From an uncultured Novosphingobium sp. (GTDB taxonomy: Bacteria > Pseudomonadota > Alphaproteobacteria > Sphingomonadales > Sphingomonadaceae): a stretch of DNA of 14,035 bases. Of this stretch, positions 1 through 7,396 are shown in pieces; positions within the stretch are counted from its first letter, which is position 1, and each line of letters begins with the position of its first letter. A program made the translations under genes and the position numbers. Location: assembly GCA_946886365.1 (NCBI GenBank), contig CAMPIM010000094.1:1-14035 (forward strand). The letters are read 5' to 3'. A model generated the notes under the pieces. The model did not search any database, had not been told where the DNA came from, and saw nothing but the letters and a program-made list of their open reading frames with translations.

Positions 1-59
1 AGCGCACCAACGGCCTGCATGTCACACTCGACAAGCGTAGTTCCACGCAGGCGGCCTGA
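1..59 (+). CDS. 3' end of an unidentified upstream gene (partial)
   Basis: The frame beginning at base 3 is open from the left edge and ends at TGA 57-59, giving an 18-residue tail that ends in DKRSSTQAA. The stop overlaps the AAGGAG ribosome-binding site of the next gene, and only 13 bases separate it from the next ATG. This arrangement is typical of an operon and is the main reason for calling a coding tail here. The tail is too short to name a family. A non-coding leader is the alternative, since one of the other forward frames is also open over this short stretch. Confidence 0.45.
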   Translation, partial: RTNGLHVTLDKRSSTQAA

Positions 60-72
60 AGGAGAAAATAAA

Positions 73-936
73 ATGGAGAGAAGTGAACGTCCGGTCGCCA
101 TCGTCACTGGCGCCAGCCGTGGCGCGGGTCGTGGCATTGCGGTGGCGCTGGGAGAGAAAGGCTATCGCGTCTATGTGACGGGCCGCTCCGTTCGCGAAGG
201 CGATGCGGAACTGCCCGGCACCATCGGCGCGACTGCGGCGCAGGTTGATGCAGCCGGCGGCGAAGGCCGCGCGGTGCAGGTCGACCATGCCGATGACGCA
301 GCCATCGCCGCGCTGTTCGAGCGTGTGCGTGACGAAAGCGGCCGCCTCGACATATTGGTCAACAATGTCGCCGCCCTGAACGACGATCTCGTCAAGCCCG
401 GTCCCTTCTGGGAAAAATCGACCGGGCTTGTGGATATATTGAACGTCGGCCTGCGGTCCCATTATCTGGCGAGCTGGCACGCCGCGCGCATGATGGTTCC
501 GGCGGGCAGCGGCCTTATCGCCTTCACCTCATCCTTCGGGTCGGTCTGCTACATGCACGGCGCAGCCTATGGCGCGCAGAAAGCGGGCGTGGACAAGTTC
601 GCCGCCGACATGGGTGTGGACTTCCGGGGTACGGGCGTTACCGCAATTGCGCTCTGGATGGGGCCGCTCCTAACGGAACGCAGCGCGCGGACGCTAGGCG
701 AGCATCCTGAGCAATATGAAAAGTTCATGGCCGATGCCGAGACGCCTGAATTCAATGGCCGGGTGATCGCCGCCATCCATGACGATCCAAACCGGGACGA
801 ACTGAACGGCCAGACGCTGATCACGGCAGAGATTGCGCAGCGATATGGCATCACCGAAGCTGGCGGGCGCACCCCGCCATCCTATCGGGCGATGCTGGGC
901 GATCCGCGCATCCCGCACCCCGCCATCGTGGCGTAA
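73..936 (+). CDS. SDR oxidoreductase, DHRS1-like
   Basis: This is a 287-residue cytoplasmic NAD(P)-dependent short-chain dehydrogenase/reductase. The Rossmann glycine motif TGASRGAG lies at residues 12-19, the NNVA variant of NNAG at 97-100, serine candidates at 153-154, and the catalytic pair Y166/K170 in YGAQK. Arg38 after beta-strand 2 (TGRS) suggests NADP(H). The stretch from F112 to Y131 (FWEK, NVGLRSHY) and the C-terminal part resemble the DHRS1-like subfamily, which reduces carbonyls or oxidises alcohols, including steroid-type substrates in the animal member. I place the start at ATG 73 because AAGGAG lies about 9 bases upstream. The frame is open back to base 19, but that start has no such site. 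It is followed 11 bp later by another SDR, so the two are probably cotranscribed. The substrate is unknown. Confidence 0.95.
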   Translation: MERSERPVAIVTGASRGAGRGIAVALGEKGYRVYVTGRSVREGDAELPGTIGATAAQVDAAGGEGRAVQVDHADDAAIAALFERVRDESGRLDILVNNVAALNDDLVKPGPFWEKSTGLVDILNVGLRSHYLASWHAARMMVPAGSGLIAFTSSFGSVCYMHGAAYGAQKAGVDKFAADMGVDFRGTGVTAIALWMGPLLTERSARTLGEHPEQYEKFMADAETPEFNGRVIAAIHDDPNRDELNGQTLITAEIAQRYGITEAGGRTPPSYRAMLGDPRIPHPAIVA

Positions 937-947
937 AGGAGCTGACG

Positions 948-1700
948 ATGGATTTAGGGCGCCGATTTGCAGGCAAGTCGATCATTGTAACCGGAGCCGC
1001 ATCCGGAATAGGACGCGCCACCGCCATCCGGCTGGCTGTCGAAGGCGGCCGGGTGCTCGCGGTGGACCTGGATGAAAAGGGGCTGGAAACGCTAAGGCAG
1101 GAACGGCCCGGCATTGCCGTTCGCGCTGGATCGGTTGCTGACGAACCGACCGCCCGCTCGATCGTGGCGCAGTGGGTCGAAGAGGCCGGGCAACTCGATG
1201 TCCTCGTCAACATGGCGGGCATCATCCGATCAAGCCACGCCGCAACGACCGACTATGAAGCCTTCATGTCCATCATTGCGGTCAACATGGGCAGCACCTT
1301 CCTGATGTGCCGCGAAGCCTTGCCGCACCTGGAAAAGGCGAAGGGCAATATCGTCAACGCCGCGTCCACCTCCAGCCATTTCGGCCACCCCTTCCTGACC
1401 GGCTATGCCGCCAGCAAGGGCGCCGTCGCGGCCTATACCCAGAGCCTGGCCTGGGAATATGTGAAGCGCGGCGTACGGGTAAATGCGGTTGCGCCGGGCG
1501 GCATCGAAACGCCGCTCGCCAACAGCGTCCAAACCGGCATGGTGGAAGGCGCCGATTGGGAGTTGTATAATCATCTCGGCCCGATCAATGGATTTGCGAC
1601 CCCCGACAAGATCGCGGGTGTCATCGCCATGCTGGCGAGTGAGGATGGAGGGCACATGAATGGCGCAATCGTGCGTATCGACGGGGGCGTTCACGCCTGA
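948..1700 (+). CDS. SDR oxidoreductase, classical 250-residue type
   Basis: This is a classical SDR of exactly family length (250 residues) that should interconvert a hydroxyl and a carbonyl. It has TGAASGIG at 15-22, catalytic serine region 140-143, Y153 and K157 in YAASK, VNAVAPGGIETP at 178-189, and a C-terminal IDGG. Asp40 at the end of beta-strand 2 points to NAD(H). The usual NNAG is NMAG (88-91), an uncommon replacement of the second Asn. The ribosome-binding site AAAGGAG (935-941) overlaps the stop of the preceding SDR, so translation of the two is probably coupled. A perfect 9-bp hairpin overlaps its own stop codon. The fold assignment is secure; the substrate is not. Confidence 0.95.
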   Translation: MDLGRRFAGKSIIVTGAASGIGRATAIRLAVEGGRVLAVDLDEKGLETLRQERPGIAVRAGSVADEPTARSIVAQWVEEAGQLDVLVNMAGIIRSSHAATTDYEAFMSIIAVNMGSTFLMCREALPHLEKAKGNIVNAASTSSHFGHPFLTGYAASKGAVAAYTQSLAWEYVKRGVRVNAVAPGGIETPLANSVQTGMVEGADWELYNHLGPINGFATPDKIAGVIAMLASEDGGHMNGAIVRIDGGVHA

Positions 1701-1713
1701 ACTATCAGGCGTG
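1692..1713 (+). promoter_or_regulatory. Hairpin overlapping the SDR stop codon
   Basis: CACGCCTGA (1692-1700) and TCAGGCGTG (1705-1713) are perfect reverse complements separated by a 4-base loop. The stem buries the TGA stop of the SDR and sits 17 bases before the next ATG at 1731. There is no U-run directly after it (GCAGGGGGC follows), so it is a poor intrinsic terminator. It is more likely an mRNA-stability or coupling element between the SDR and the TIM-barrel gene. The structure is seen directly; the role is inferred. Confidence 0.6.
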
Positions 1714-1730
1714 GCAGGGGGCGTGTTTTC

Positions 1731-2528
1731 ATGAAGCCCCCTGAAAATGGCTTTTGCCTGGACCATCTTTCGCTGGTGAACCTCGACGCCCTGACGGTGA
1801 TCGAGGCGGCCGCCAGCGCAGGCTTCACCGCGGTCAGCCTGTTCGTGACGCCGATCCCGATCAGCCCGACGCCTGACCTCATTCTGGACAAGAGCGCCCG
1901 CAAGGCGGTGATTTCCGCATTGCGCGACACCGGCCTTCGAGCCGGTGTCATCGAGCCTTTCATGCTGGATGCCGATCCTGATTGGGGGCTGCTGGAAAGC
2001 AGCGCGGAACTGACCGCCGCGTTGGGCGGGACTGTCAATATATTGGGTCTCGACCCGGATCACGCACGGCTGCGGGAGTCGCTGGCCCGCATGGTGGAGA
2101 TTTGCCAGCGGGCGGGTGTTCCCGCCATTATCGAACCCTATCCGCTATCCTCGATCCGTTCGCCTTCACAAGCGCTTGAGATCGCCCATTCCCTGGGCGC
2201 CGAGGTGGGCCTGTGCATCGACACGCTCCACGTCATCCGCAGCGGCGGAGGCTGGGACGATGTGGCCTGCCTGCCGCCTGAGCGTATCCGCCATGTCCAG
2301 CTGAACGACGGCCCGATCGAGCCGCCGCATGACCGGGTCAATGAAGCCGTGTTCGACCGCTTGCTGCCCGGCGAAGGTGAATTCGGCCTTGGGGCGCTGC
2401 TCCCGCTACTTCCGGATCATGCGACCATTGCGGTGGAAGCGCCGTCGCGTGCCTTGGCGACCGGGGATCCGCACGAACGCGCGGCGCGGCTGATGCAAGC
2501 GATGGTGGATTTGTACGCGCGGGGTTAG
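1731..2528 (+). CDS. Sugar phosphate isomerase/epimerase-like TIM-barrel protein
   Basis: This 265-residue protein resembles the xylose-isomerase-like TIM-barrel superfamily (AP endonuclease family 2 fold), whose members use a divalent metal to isomerise or epimerise sugars and related polyols or keto compounds. The expected metal ligands can be seen in order on successive strands: E135 in IIEPYP, D164 and H167 in CIDTLH, H188 and Q190 in HVQLND, and E236 in VEAPS. A conserved-looking LPGEGEFGL loop is at 212-220. It follows the SDR by 30 bp on the same strand and probably belongs to its operon. A weak purine-rich site (AGGGGG, from about 1716) precedes ATG 1731. Related proteins occur in catabolic clusters for non-sugar compounds, so the family name should not be read as proof of a sugar substrate. 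It ends before a large inverted repeat. Confidence 0.88.
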   Translation: MKPPENGFCLDHLSLVNLDALTVIEAAASAGFTAVSLFVTPIPISPTPDLILDKSARKAVISALRDTGLRAGVIEPFMLDADPDWGLLESSAELTAALGGTVNILGLDPDHARLRESLARMVEICQRAGVPAIIEPYPLSSIRSPSQALEIAHSLGAEVGLCIDTLHVIRSGGGWDDVACLPPERIRHVQLNDGPIEPPHDRVNEAVFDRLLPGEGEFGLGALLPLLPDHATIAVEAPSRALATGDPHERAARLMQAMVDLYARG

Positions 2529-2558
2529 CCTATCGTCCTATATCAGCACTACAACTAC

Positions 2559-2655
2559 CCCCGTTCGGGCTGAGCTTGTCGAAGCCCTTCTTCTTTAGGA
2601 AGTGAAGCCGTTGGCTTCGCCGGCCTTCGGCTCGACAGGCTCAGGGCGAACGGGG
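2559..2655. repeat. REP-like inverted repeat between convergent genes
   Basis: The arms 2559-2582 and 2632-2655 are inverted copies of a CCCCGTTCGnnCTGAGCnTGTCGA unit. They match at 21 of 24 positions, and one of the three mismatches would be a G-U pair. The 49-base centre contains a smaller inverted repeat, GAAGCC (2604-2609) and GGCTTC (2613-2618). It sits alone in the 216-bp gap between two convergent genes, where it could fold in either transcript and act as a terminator or 3' stabiliser. From memory, this motif is a common dispersed intergenic repeat in sphingomonads; I could not run a search. Confidence 0.75.
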
Positions 2656-2744
2656 TTGGGTGATGCTCTACAACTTCAACGCAGCGCCACTCAGCCGCTC
2701 GCAGCATTCCCGGGCGGAGCGCACTGCCCCGCCCGGACAATCCA

Positions 2745-3887
2745 TCATTCCGCAGCCAGCGTCGCCTGCTCACGGAAATAGGGGATGACCTTCTCGCCGA
2801 TATTGCGGATGGTCTCCATGATCACTTCATGCGGGATGCCGCCCATCTGGAACATGAAGAGGATTTCGTCGGCGCCCGCATCCTGCAAACGCTTGACCTG
2901 CCGGATGCAATCTTCCGGCGTGCCATAGGCGTCTTCGACAACCTCGAAGGATTCGGTGTGGTGGCCACCGATGGTGATCTTCTCTTCCGACAGCCAGGCC
3001 ACCGTCTCTTCCTTGTGACGCTGAAGCGCGGCAAGGCTTTCGCTCGCGTCCAGGTCCTCCACGTCGGGAGCGGGGCCGCCCGAATACCAGTGGCCCAGCG
3101 ATTCCACGAAGAAACGCTGCCCGCGCAGGCCGATGCGGCGTGCCTTCTCCCGGTCTTCCAGAACCACGGCGGGGCAAAGCGCCGCGAGATGTTCGGTCGG
3201 ACGGTAGCCGACCTGATCCTCTGCCTTGCGGTTCTTGAAAGCCTCACGATAAACTGCGTTCTTCTGCGCGATGTCGCTCGGCCCGGCGAAACCGAGGACC
3301 AGCGCGCCGATGCCGCGCGATCCGGCGGTGGTCAGCGTGTCGGCGCGGGTGCAGGCCATGTAGATCGGCGGATGCGGGTCCTGCATCGGGCTGGGATGGA
3401 TCGGGCGGAAGGGGATCTTCACGAACTCGCCATCATGTTCGATCTCGCCATGCTTCAGGATCTTGGGGATCAGATACATGCTCTCATCGATCATCGGCGG
3501 CAGGTCTTCGAGATTATAGCCGAAGGTGCCCGCTTCCTGCTGCGTTCCGCCCTTGCCCATGCCGAAATGGACGCGGCCATTCGATAGAATGTCCAGCGTG
3601 GCGATGCGTTCAGCGACCTTCACCGGATGGTTCATCGCGGGCGGCAGGCAGACGACGCCATGGCCGATGCCGATGCGCGACGTGCGCCCGGCGAGATAGG
3701 CCAGGAAAGTCTCCGGTGCGGACATGTGCGCATATTGCGTCAGCGCGGTATGCTCGACGGCCCAGATCGTGTCGAAACCCATTTCCTCGGCATGGATGGA
3801 CTGTTCGATAATGTCGCGAAACACCTGCTGTTCGTTCTGGCGCGACGTGTCCGCCATCTGCGCTTCGTAAATGATCGAGAATTTCAT
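2745..3887 (-). CDS. LLM-class flavin-dependent oxidoreductase (luciferase-like)
   Basis: This 380-residue protein belongs to the bacterial luciferase-like family, whose TIM-barrel enzymes use FMNH2 (or F420) to monooxygenate or oxidise organic substrates. The N-terminus MKFSIIYEAQ forms the first barrel strand. MGFDTIWAVEHT (36-47) and the block at 69-112 (RTSRIGIGHGVV, NHPVKVAERIATLD, GRVHFGMGKG) are typical of the family. The length is usual. I chose ATG 3885-3887 because GGAG lies 6 bases upstream of it. A GTG at 3897-3899 is in frame but is part of that ribosome-binding site, and ATG 3888-3890 is a close alternative. It lies 74 bp downstream of the LuxR-type gene on the same strand. FMN is more likely than F420 in a sphingomonad; a reductase partner is not visible. 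The ribosome-binding site can pair with a sequence just upstream. Confidence 0.92.
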   Translation of the reverse strand: MKFSIIYEAQMADTSRQNEQQVFRDIIEQSIHAEEMGFDTIWAVEHTALTQYAHMSAPETFLAYLAGRTSRIGIGHGVVCLPPAMNHPVKVAERIATLDILSNGRVHFGMGKGGTQQEAGTFGYNLEDLPPMIDESMYLIPKILKHGEIEHDGEFVKIPFRPIHPSPMQDPHPPIYMACTRADTLTTAGSRGIGALVLGFAGPSDIAQKNAVYREAFKNRKAEDQVGYRPTEHLAALCPAVVLEDREKARRIGLRGQRFFVESLGHWYSGGPAPDVEDLDASESLAALQRHKEETVAWLSEEKITIGGHHTESFEVVEDAYGTPEDCIRQVKRLQDAGADEILFMFQMGGIPHEVIMETIRNIGEKVIPYFREQATLAAE

Positions 3888-3892
3888 CATCT

Positions 3893-3919
3893 TCTCCACA
3901 AAACTTTCTTTCGTGGAGA
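3893..3919 (-). promoter_or_regulatory. Hairpin that could mask the luciferase-like gene's ribosome-binding site
   Basis: On the minus strand TCTCCAC is followed 13 bases later by GTGGAGA, a perfect 7-bp complement that contains the GGAG ribosome-binding site of the luciferase-like gene. Folding would sequester this site directly before ATG 3885-3887. The loop is purine-rich then T-rich (GAAAGAAAGTTTT). The complementarity is seen; translational control is inferred. The TCTCCAC arm may equally be a chance anti-Shine-Dalgarno match. Confidence 0.4.
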
Positions 3920-3961
3920 CAGGCTATGCCGAGTGCCGTGCCGCGACATCATCCAAATGGA

Positions 3962-5035
3962 TCAGATTTCAGACTCGCTGCCGATGGAACGCAGCAGCGT
4001 GATCAGTTCGACCTGCCGATGCGTGTTGGTCTTGGCAAATATCGCGCGCAGATGGGATCGCGTCGTATTGTAGGCGATGCCCAGAGCGTCGGCGGCGTCC
4101 GCCAGCGTGGCTCCCTGCGCGAGATGGAGGGCAAGTCCGGCTTCCGCCCGCGTGAGTTGGAAGCGCTCGCGCAACAGCTCTTCCGATGGACCGGCGGGAC
4201 GGCTGGGGTCCGCGATGAACAGGGCGATCCATGCCCCGTCGCCATAGGCGGAGGAAGGGATTGCCCGCGCCCGCGCATGCAATGGCTGCCCGACGGTAGA
4301 GGCGATCTCGAACAGGATTTCCTCGCCCAGTGGCGGCGGGGAGGAAAGGATGCGATTGATCGCCGCAGCGCTGGAACCCGTCCTTGGCTCAAGCTTGCCA
4401 TGCTGCTCCGCAATGACGCTGCCTTCTTCCAGCATCTGCATAGCGAGCGTGTTGCGGCGCAGAATGCGGCCTTCCCGATCAAGGATCAGGGTCGCTACCG
4501 CCAAACCCGCCATGGCGCTGCTGAACAGCTGGCTTTCCGCCTGGGTACTTGTGAGCCGCGCGTGAAGGTCGAGCGCGATGCGCAGGTGCGGGATCAGCCG
4601 TTCGAGCAGTTCCCGTTCGGTATCGCCAAATTGCGCATGGCCTTCGTCCCGCGTCAGGCGCAGCCGGACGGCGATATCAGGCAGACGATGCAGGTCTACG
4701 CCCAGAATTTCACTGCTGCGCGCCACGTCCAGCCAGTCGCGGAAGCGCGCCGGGACATGGCTGACAAAATCACGGAAGGAAACGACTCGCCCCTCGGGCA
4801 GGCCGACGAAGGGATCGGCCTGCGAGATGCGCTGATATTCCTGCGTGCGTTCCGGGTCCGCGCCGGGGGTGACATGGGCATCGATCCCGGCGCTCCCCCG
4901 ACCGATCAGCAGCGTGGCGAAGGTTGTGTCGGTGATGGCCGCCAGCGCGCGCAGGAAATCCTCCCACGGCGGGGACCGCGTCAGCCCGCCGTAGAGTGTC
5001 TGCAACAGGTCGGCAAAGGCGGTATCATCGCTCAT
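3962..5035 (-). CDS. LuxR-type (HTH) transcriptional regulator with PAS-like region
   Basis: This 357-residue regulator has a C-terminal LuxR/NarL-type helix-turn-helix at about residues 290-350: FQLTRAEAGLALHLAQG, then LADAADALGIAYNTTRSHLRAIFAKT, where the second part includes the recognition helix. Residues about 165-275 (LFSSAMAGLAVATLILDREGRI) look like a PAS-like sensory domain. Residues about 10-125 form another alpha/beta region that I do not recognise firmly, perhaps GAF-like. There is no N-terminal receiver domain with a phosphorylatable Asp, so direct ligand sensing is more likely than two-component control. The start is ATG 5033-5035. It sits between the TonB receptor (59 bp upstream) and the luciferase-like enzyme (74 bp downstream) on one strand, which suggests it senses the imported substrate or an early product and controls the cluster. 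Its targets are unproven. Confidence 0.9.
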   Translation of the reverse strand: MSDDTAFADLLQTLYGGLTRSPPWEDFLRALAAITDTTFATLLIGRGSAGIDAHVTPGADPERTQEYQRISQADPFVGLPEGRVVSFRDFVSHVPARFRDWLDVARSSEILGVDLHRLPDIAVRLRLTRDEGHAQFGDTERELLERLIPHLRIALDLHARLTSTQAESQLFSSAMAGLAVATLILDREGRILRRNTLAMQMLEEGSVIAEQHGKLEPRTGSSAAAINRILSSPPPLGEEILFEIASTVGQPLHARARAIPSSAYGDGAWIALFIADPSRPAGPSEELLRERFQLTRAEAGLALHLAQGATLADAADALGIAYNTTRSHLRAIFAKTNTHRQVELITLLRSIGSESEI

Positions 5036-5055
5036 GATTCAGATTTCCGCCTTCA

Positions 5056-5084
5056 GCCTCGACGATGACAGCCACCGTCGAGGC
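5056..5084 (-). promoter_or_regulatory. Hairpin between receptor and regulator genes
   Basis: GCCTCGACG (5056-5064) and CGTCGAGGC (5076-5084) are a perfect 9-bp inverted repeat with an 11-base loop, located just after the receptor stop codon and before the regulator start. In the receptor transcript no U-run follows (TGAAGGCGG), so termination would be incomplete. A 3' stabiliser for the receptor mRNA, or partial attenuation that keeps regulator levels below receptor levels, would both fit. Confidence 0.55.
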
Positions 5085-5094
5085 CGTACCCGGT

Positions 5095-7362
5095 TCAGCG
5101 TCGCAGGGCCAGCGTCACGCTGTAGCGGCGGGGCGGCGAATAATAAGCCTCCGTAAAGCCAAAGCTGGTCGATGCATCATAGCCCGCCGTTATGATGCGG
5201 CGGTCGGTGATATTGTCAACGCCAACGCGCACTGACAGGCCGCTATCCGCAAAGCGCAGTTCGGCGCTCGCATTCAGGATCGCATGGTCGGGCTGCCGCA
5301 AGAGCGGCGTGTTTTCCGCATCGACAAAGACCTGGCTTTTATAGGCTGCGTCCAGCCGCAGGACGCCCTCTACATTGTCGCTGAGCGGCGCCTGATAGAC
5401 CGCGCTGGCATTGGCCGTGATATCCGGCGCCTGCTTCAGCTTGCGGTTGCTGACGTCGGTCTGCACGCCCCCAATGACTGACACATATTCCAGATATTTG
5501 GCGTCCAGCAAGCCGAGCGCGCCGGTAACGGTGAAGCGCGGCGACACCTTGAACGCGCCTTCCAGCTCGATGCCCTGAATGCGTGAACGCCCCGCATTTT
5601 CGTTGCGGACGACGATCAGGCCGGTTGTCGGGCTGACGGTCGATACCAATATCTGCTGGTCGCGATATTCGTTGCGGAACACGGCTAGGTTGATGGTGGC
5701 AATACGGCCGAAACCTGCCTTCAGCCCCGCTTCGTAGGAGGTCAGATGTTCCGGATCATAGGAACCGATTTCCTCGAGCGAGGTAGGCCGTCCATTGAAG
5801 CCGCCGGACCGGAAGCCCCGCGAATAGGACACATAGGTCATCAGGTTCGGTCGGAACTTGTAGGAAAGCGAGGCACGCGGCGTGAAGGCGTCCCAGCTCT
5901 TTTCCAGCGTATAGCTGGGCGTCCCAGCCAGCAGCGGCTCGCCCGAATAAATGCGGATCGCGGATTGGGAAAACTTCTTCTTCTCCCACGTATAACGCGC
6001 ACCCAGTTCCAGCGAGAGACCGTCGGTCAGTTCATAATTGCCGTTCGCGAACAGCGCGAGATTGTCGGTGCGCTGCCGGTTGCGGAAATCGATGTTGAAG
6101 TCGAGCGACGACGCTGGAACCGCAAAGGGCGGGAAGGGGACAGGGAAAGGATCAAGCCCCGCCGCCACCAACGCGTCAAACAGGCCGTCGGCGACGATCA
6201 GCCGCGTATTGTCGCGTGTCTTTTCACGATAGGCGAATGCGCCCAGCAACAATGTGCCGCGTCCGCCCAGATCGAGCGACAGCTGCAATTCCTGGCTGAT
6301 CTGCCGCGCCCGCTCGTCATGAATGTCACCGGCATAATTGACCGTCGACGACGCGTCGCCATCACGGCCGAACAGCGCATCGACATAGCGATAGGCGGTG
6401 ATCGACTTCAACGTCGCCCCGCCCAGATCCTTGGTCAGCGTCAGCGATGCGTTCACCGCATCGGTCTGATCCTTGTTCAGCTCTGAGTTGCTGTCGGTAC
6501 GGTCGATGTCGCCCGGCACGGTGCAGCAGGGCGCGATGAAGGTCGATTGCAGGATGGAAAAGAAGGTCGGCGTGAAGGCGATCATGCTATGCGGCGCGCT
6601 GTGCTGGCGCCGGTGCAGTCCATCGACCTGCAACACCGCGTCCAGCCCTTCGCCATCATAATGCAGCGCCAGCTTGCCCGCGACGACGTTGCGGTTGCCC
6701 AGATTGTCGCCGGACGGGATTTTTTGCCACCCCTCGCCAAACTCGCCCAGCGCCGCGACGCCCAGCGACCATGTGTCCGACAGCGGCGTTTCGGCATAGA
6801 CGCGCCCGCGCACCGTATTGAACGATCCGTATCGCAGGTCGGCTTCGATCTTCTGTTCGCGGCCCGGCACCGCCGACACGATGTTGATCGCGCCGCCCAC
6901 CGTATTCTTGCCGAACAGCGTACCTTGCGGCCCGCGCAGCACTTCGATGCGGTCGATGCCCAGCAATTCGGTCGTCGCGCCAAATGTGCGGGCGACATAG
7001 ACGCCATCGATATAGACGCCGACGGCAGGATCGGACGTGATGATGAAGTCGTTTTCGCCCACGCCCCGGATAAAGGGCGCAATGCCGCCGCTATTGCCGC
7101 CCTGGCCGGGCGTGAACTGGATGTTGGGCGCGATCTGGCTGATCTGCGTCACATTGTCGAGGCCCCGGCTGTTCAGAGCCGAAGCATCGACCGCGCTCAC
7201 CGCGATCGGCACATCCTGCAACCGCTCCTCGCGGCGGCGGGCCGTGACGACAATGTCACTGTCGCTGGTGGCGCCTGCTCCCGCCGCTGCCGTTTGCGAC
7301 AGCGCAGCCCCCGGTGCGGCCAAAGCGATCAACGATACGATCGGATATAGCGTCTTGCGCAT
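5095..7362 (-). CDS. TonB-dependent outer-membrane receptor
   Basis: This 755-residue outer-membrane protein should import a substrate using TonB/ExbBD energy. It has a signal peptide (residues 1 to about 23, MRKT then a hydrophobic stretch ending ALSQ) and a TonB box DIVVTA (36-41). The plug domain runs from about 47 to 165, with FIRGVG, DPAVGVYIDGVYVAR (111-125) and VLRGPQGTLFGKNTVGGAIN (141-160). A 22-strand-type barrel fills the rest. The start is firm: GGGGAGG lies 5 bases before ATG 7360-7362. The last strand ends YSVTLALRR, so the usual C-terminal aromatic residue is replaced by two arginines. A vicinal Cys pair (279-280) lies in a probable surface loop. The family handles siderophores, but in sphingomonads many members take up aromatic, steroid or polymer substrates; the catabolic neighbours favour that here. 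The exact ligand is unknown. Confidence 0.96.
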   Translation of the reverse strand: MRKTLYPIVSLIALAAPGAALSQTAAAGAGATSDSDIVVTARRREERLQDVPIAVSAVDASALNSRGLDNVTQISQIAPNIQFTPGQGGNSGGIAPFIRGVGENDFIITSDPAVGVYIDGVYVARTFGATTELLGIDRIEVLRGPQGTLFGKNTVGGAINIVSAVPGREQKIEADLRYGSFNTVRGRVYAETPLSDTWSLGVAALGEFGEGWQKIPSGDNLGNRNVVAGKLALHYDGEGLDAVLQVDGLHRRQHSAPHSMIAFTPTFFSILQSTFIAPCCTVPGDIDRTDSNSELNKDQTDAVNASLTLTKDLGGATLKSITAYRYVDALFGRDGDASSTVNYAGDIHDERARQISQELQLSLDLGGRGTLLLGAFAYREKTRDNTRLIVADGLFDALVAAGLDPFPVPFPPFAVPASSLDFNIDFRNRQRTDNLALFANGNYELTDGLSLELGARYTWEKKKFSQSAIRIYSGEPLLAGTPSYTLEKSWDAFTPRASLSYKFRPNLMTYVSYSRGFRSGGFNGRPTSLEEIGSYDPEHLTSYEAGLKAGFGRIATINLAVFRNEYRDQQILVSTVSPTTGLIVVRNENAGRSRIQGIELEGAFKVSPRFTVTGALGLLDAKYLEYVSVIGGVQTDVSNRKLKQAPDITANASAVYQAPLSDNVEGVLRLDAAYKSQVFVDAENTPLLRQPDHAILNASAELRFADSGLSVRVGVDNITDRRIITAGYDASTSFGFTEAYYSPPRRYSVTLALRR

Positions 7363-7396
7363 GCTTTCCTCCCCAAAAAAGCGTCATTTTGTTATT

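Noticed and set aside
19..72. Upstream start giving an 18-residue extension to the first SDR
   Set aside because: ATG 73 has AAGGAG in front and begins just before the first beta-strand. The extension overlaps the likely tail of the previous gene.
3897..3899. GTG start for the luciferase-like gene
   Set aside because: This GTG is part of the GTGGAG ribosome-binding site that serves the ATG pair just downstream; MKFSIIYE is the family-typical N-terminus.
3926..5068. Long open frame (380 codons) on the plus strand
   Set aside because: It is antisense to the LuxR-type regulator, which has a clear helix-turn-helix; no family features or ribosome-binding site.
6547..7350. Open frame (267 codons) on the plus strand
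   Set aside because: It is antisense to the signal peptide and plug region of the TonB receptor; no domain resemblance.
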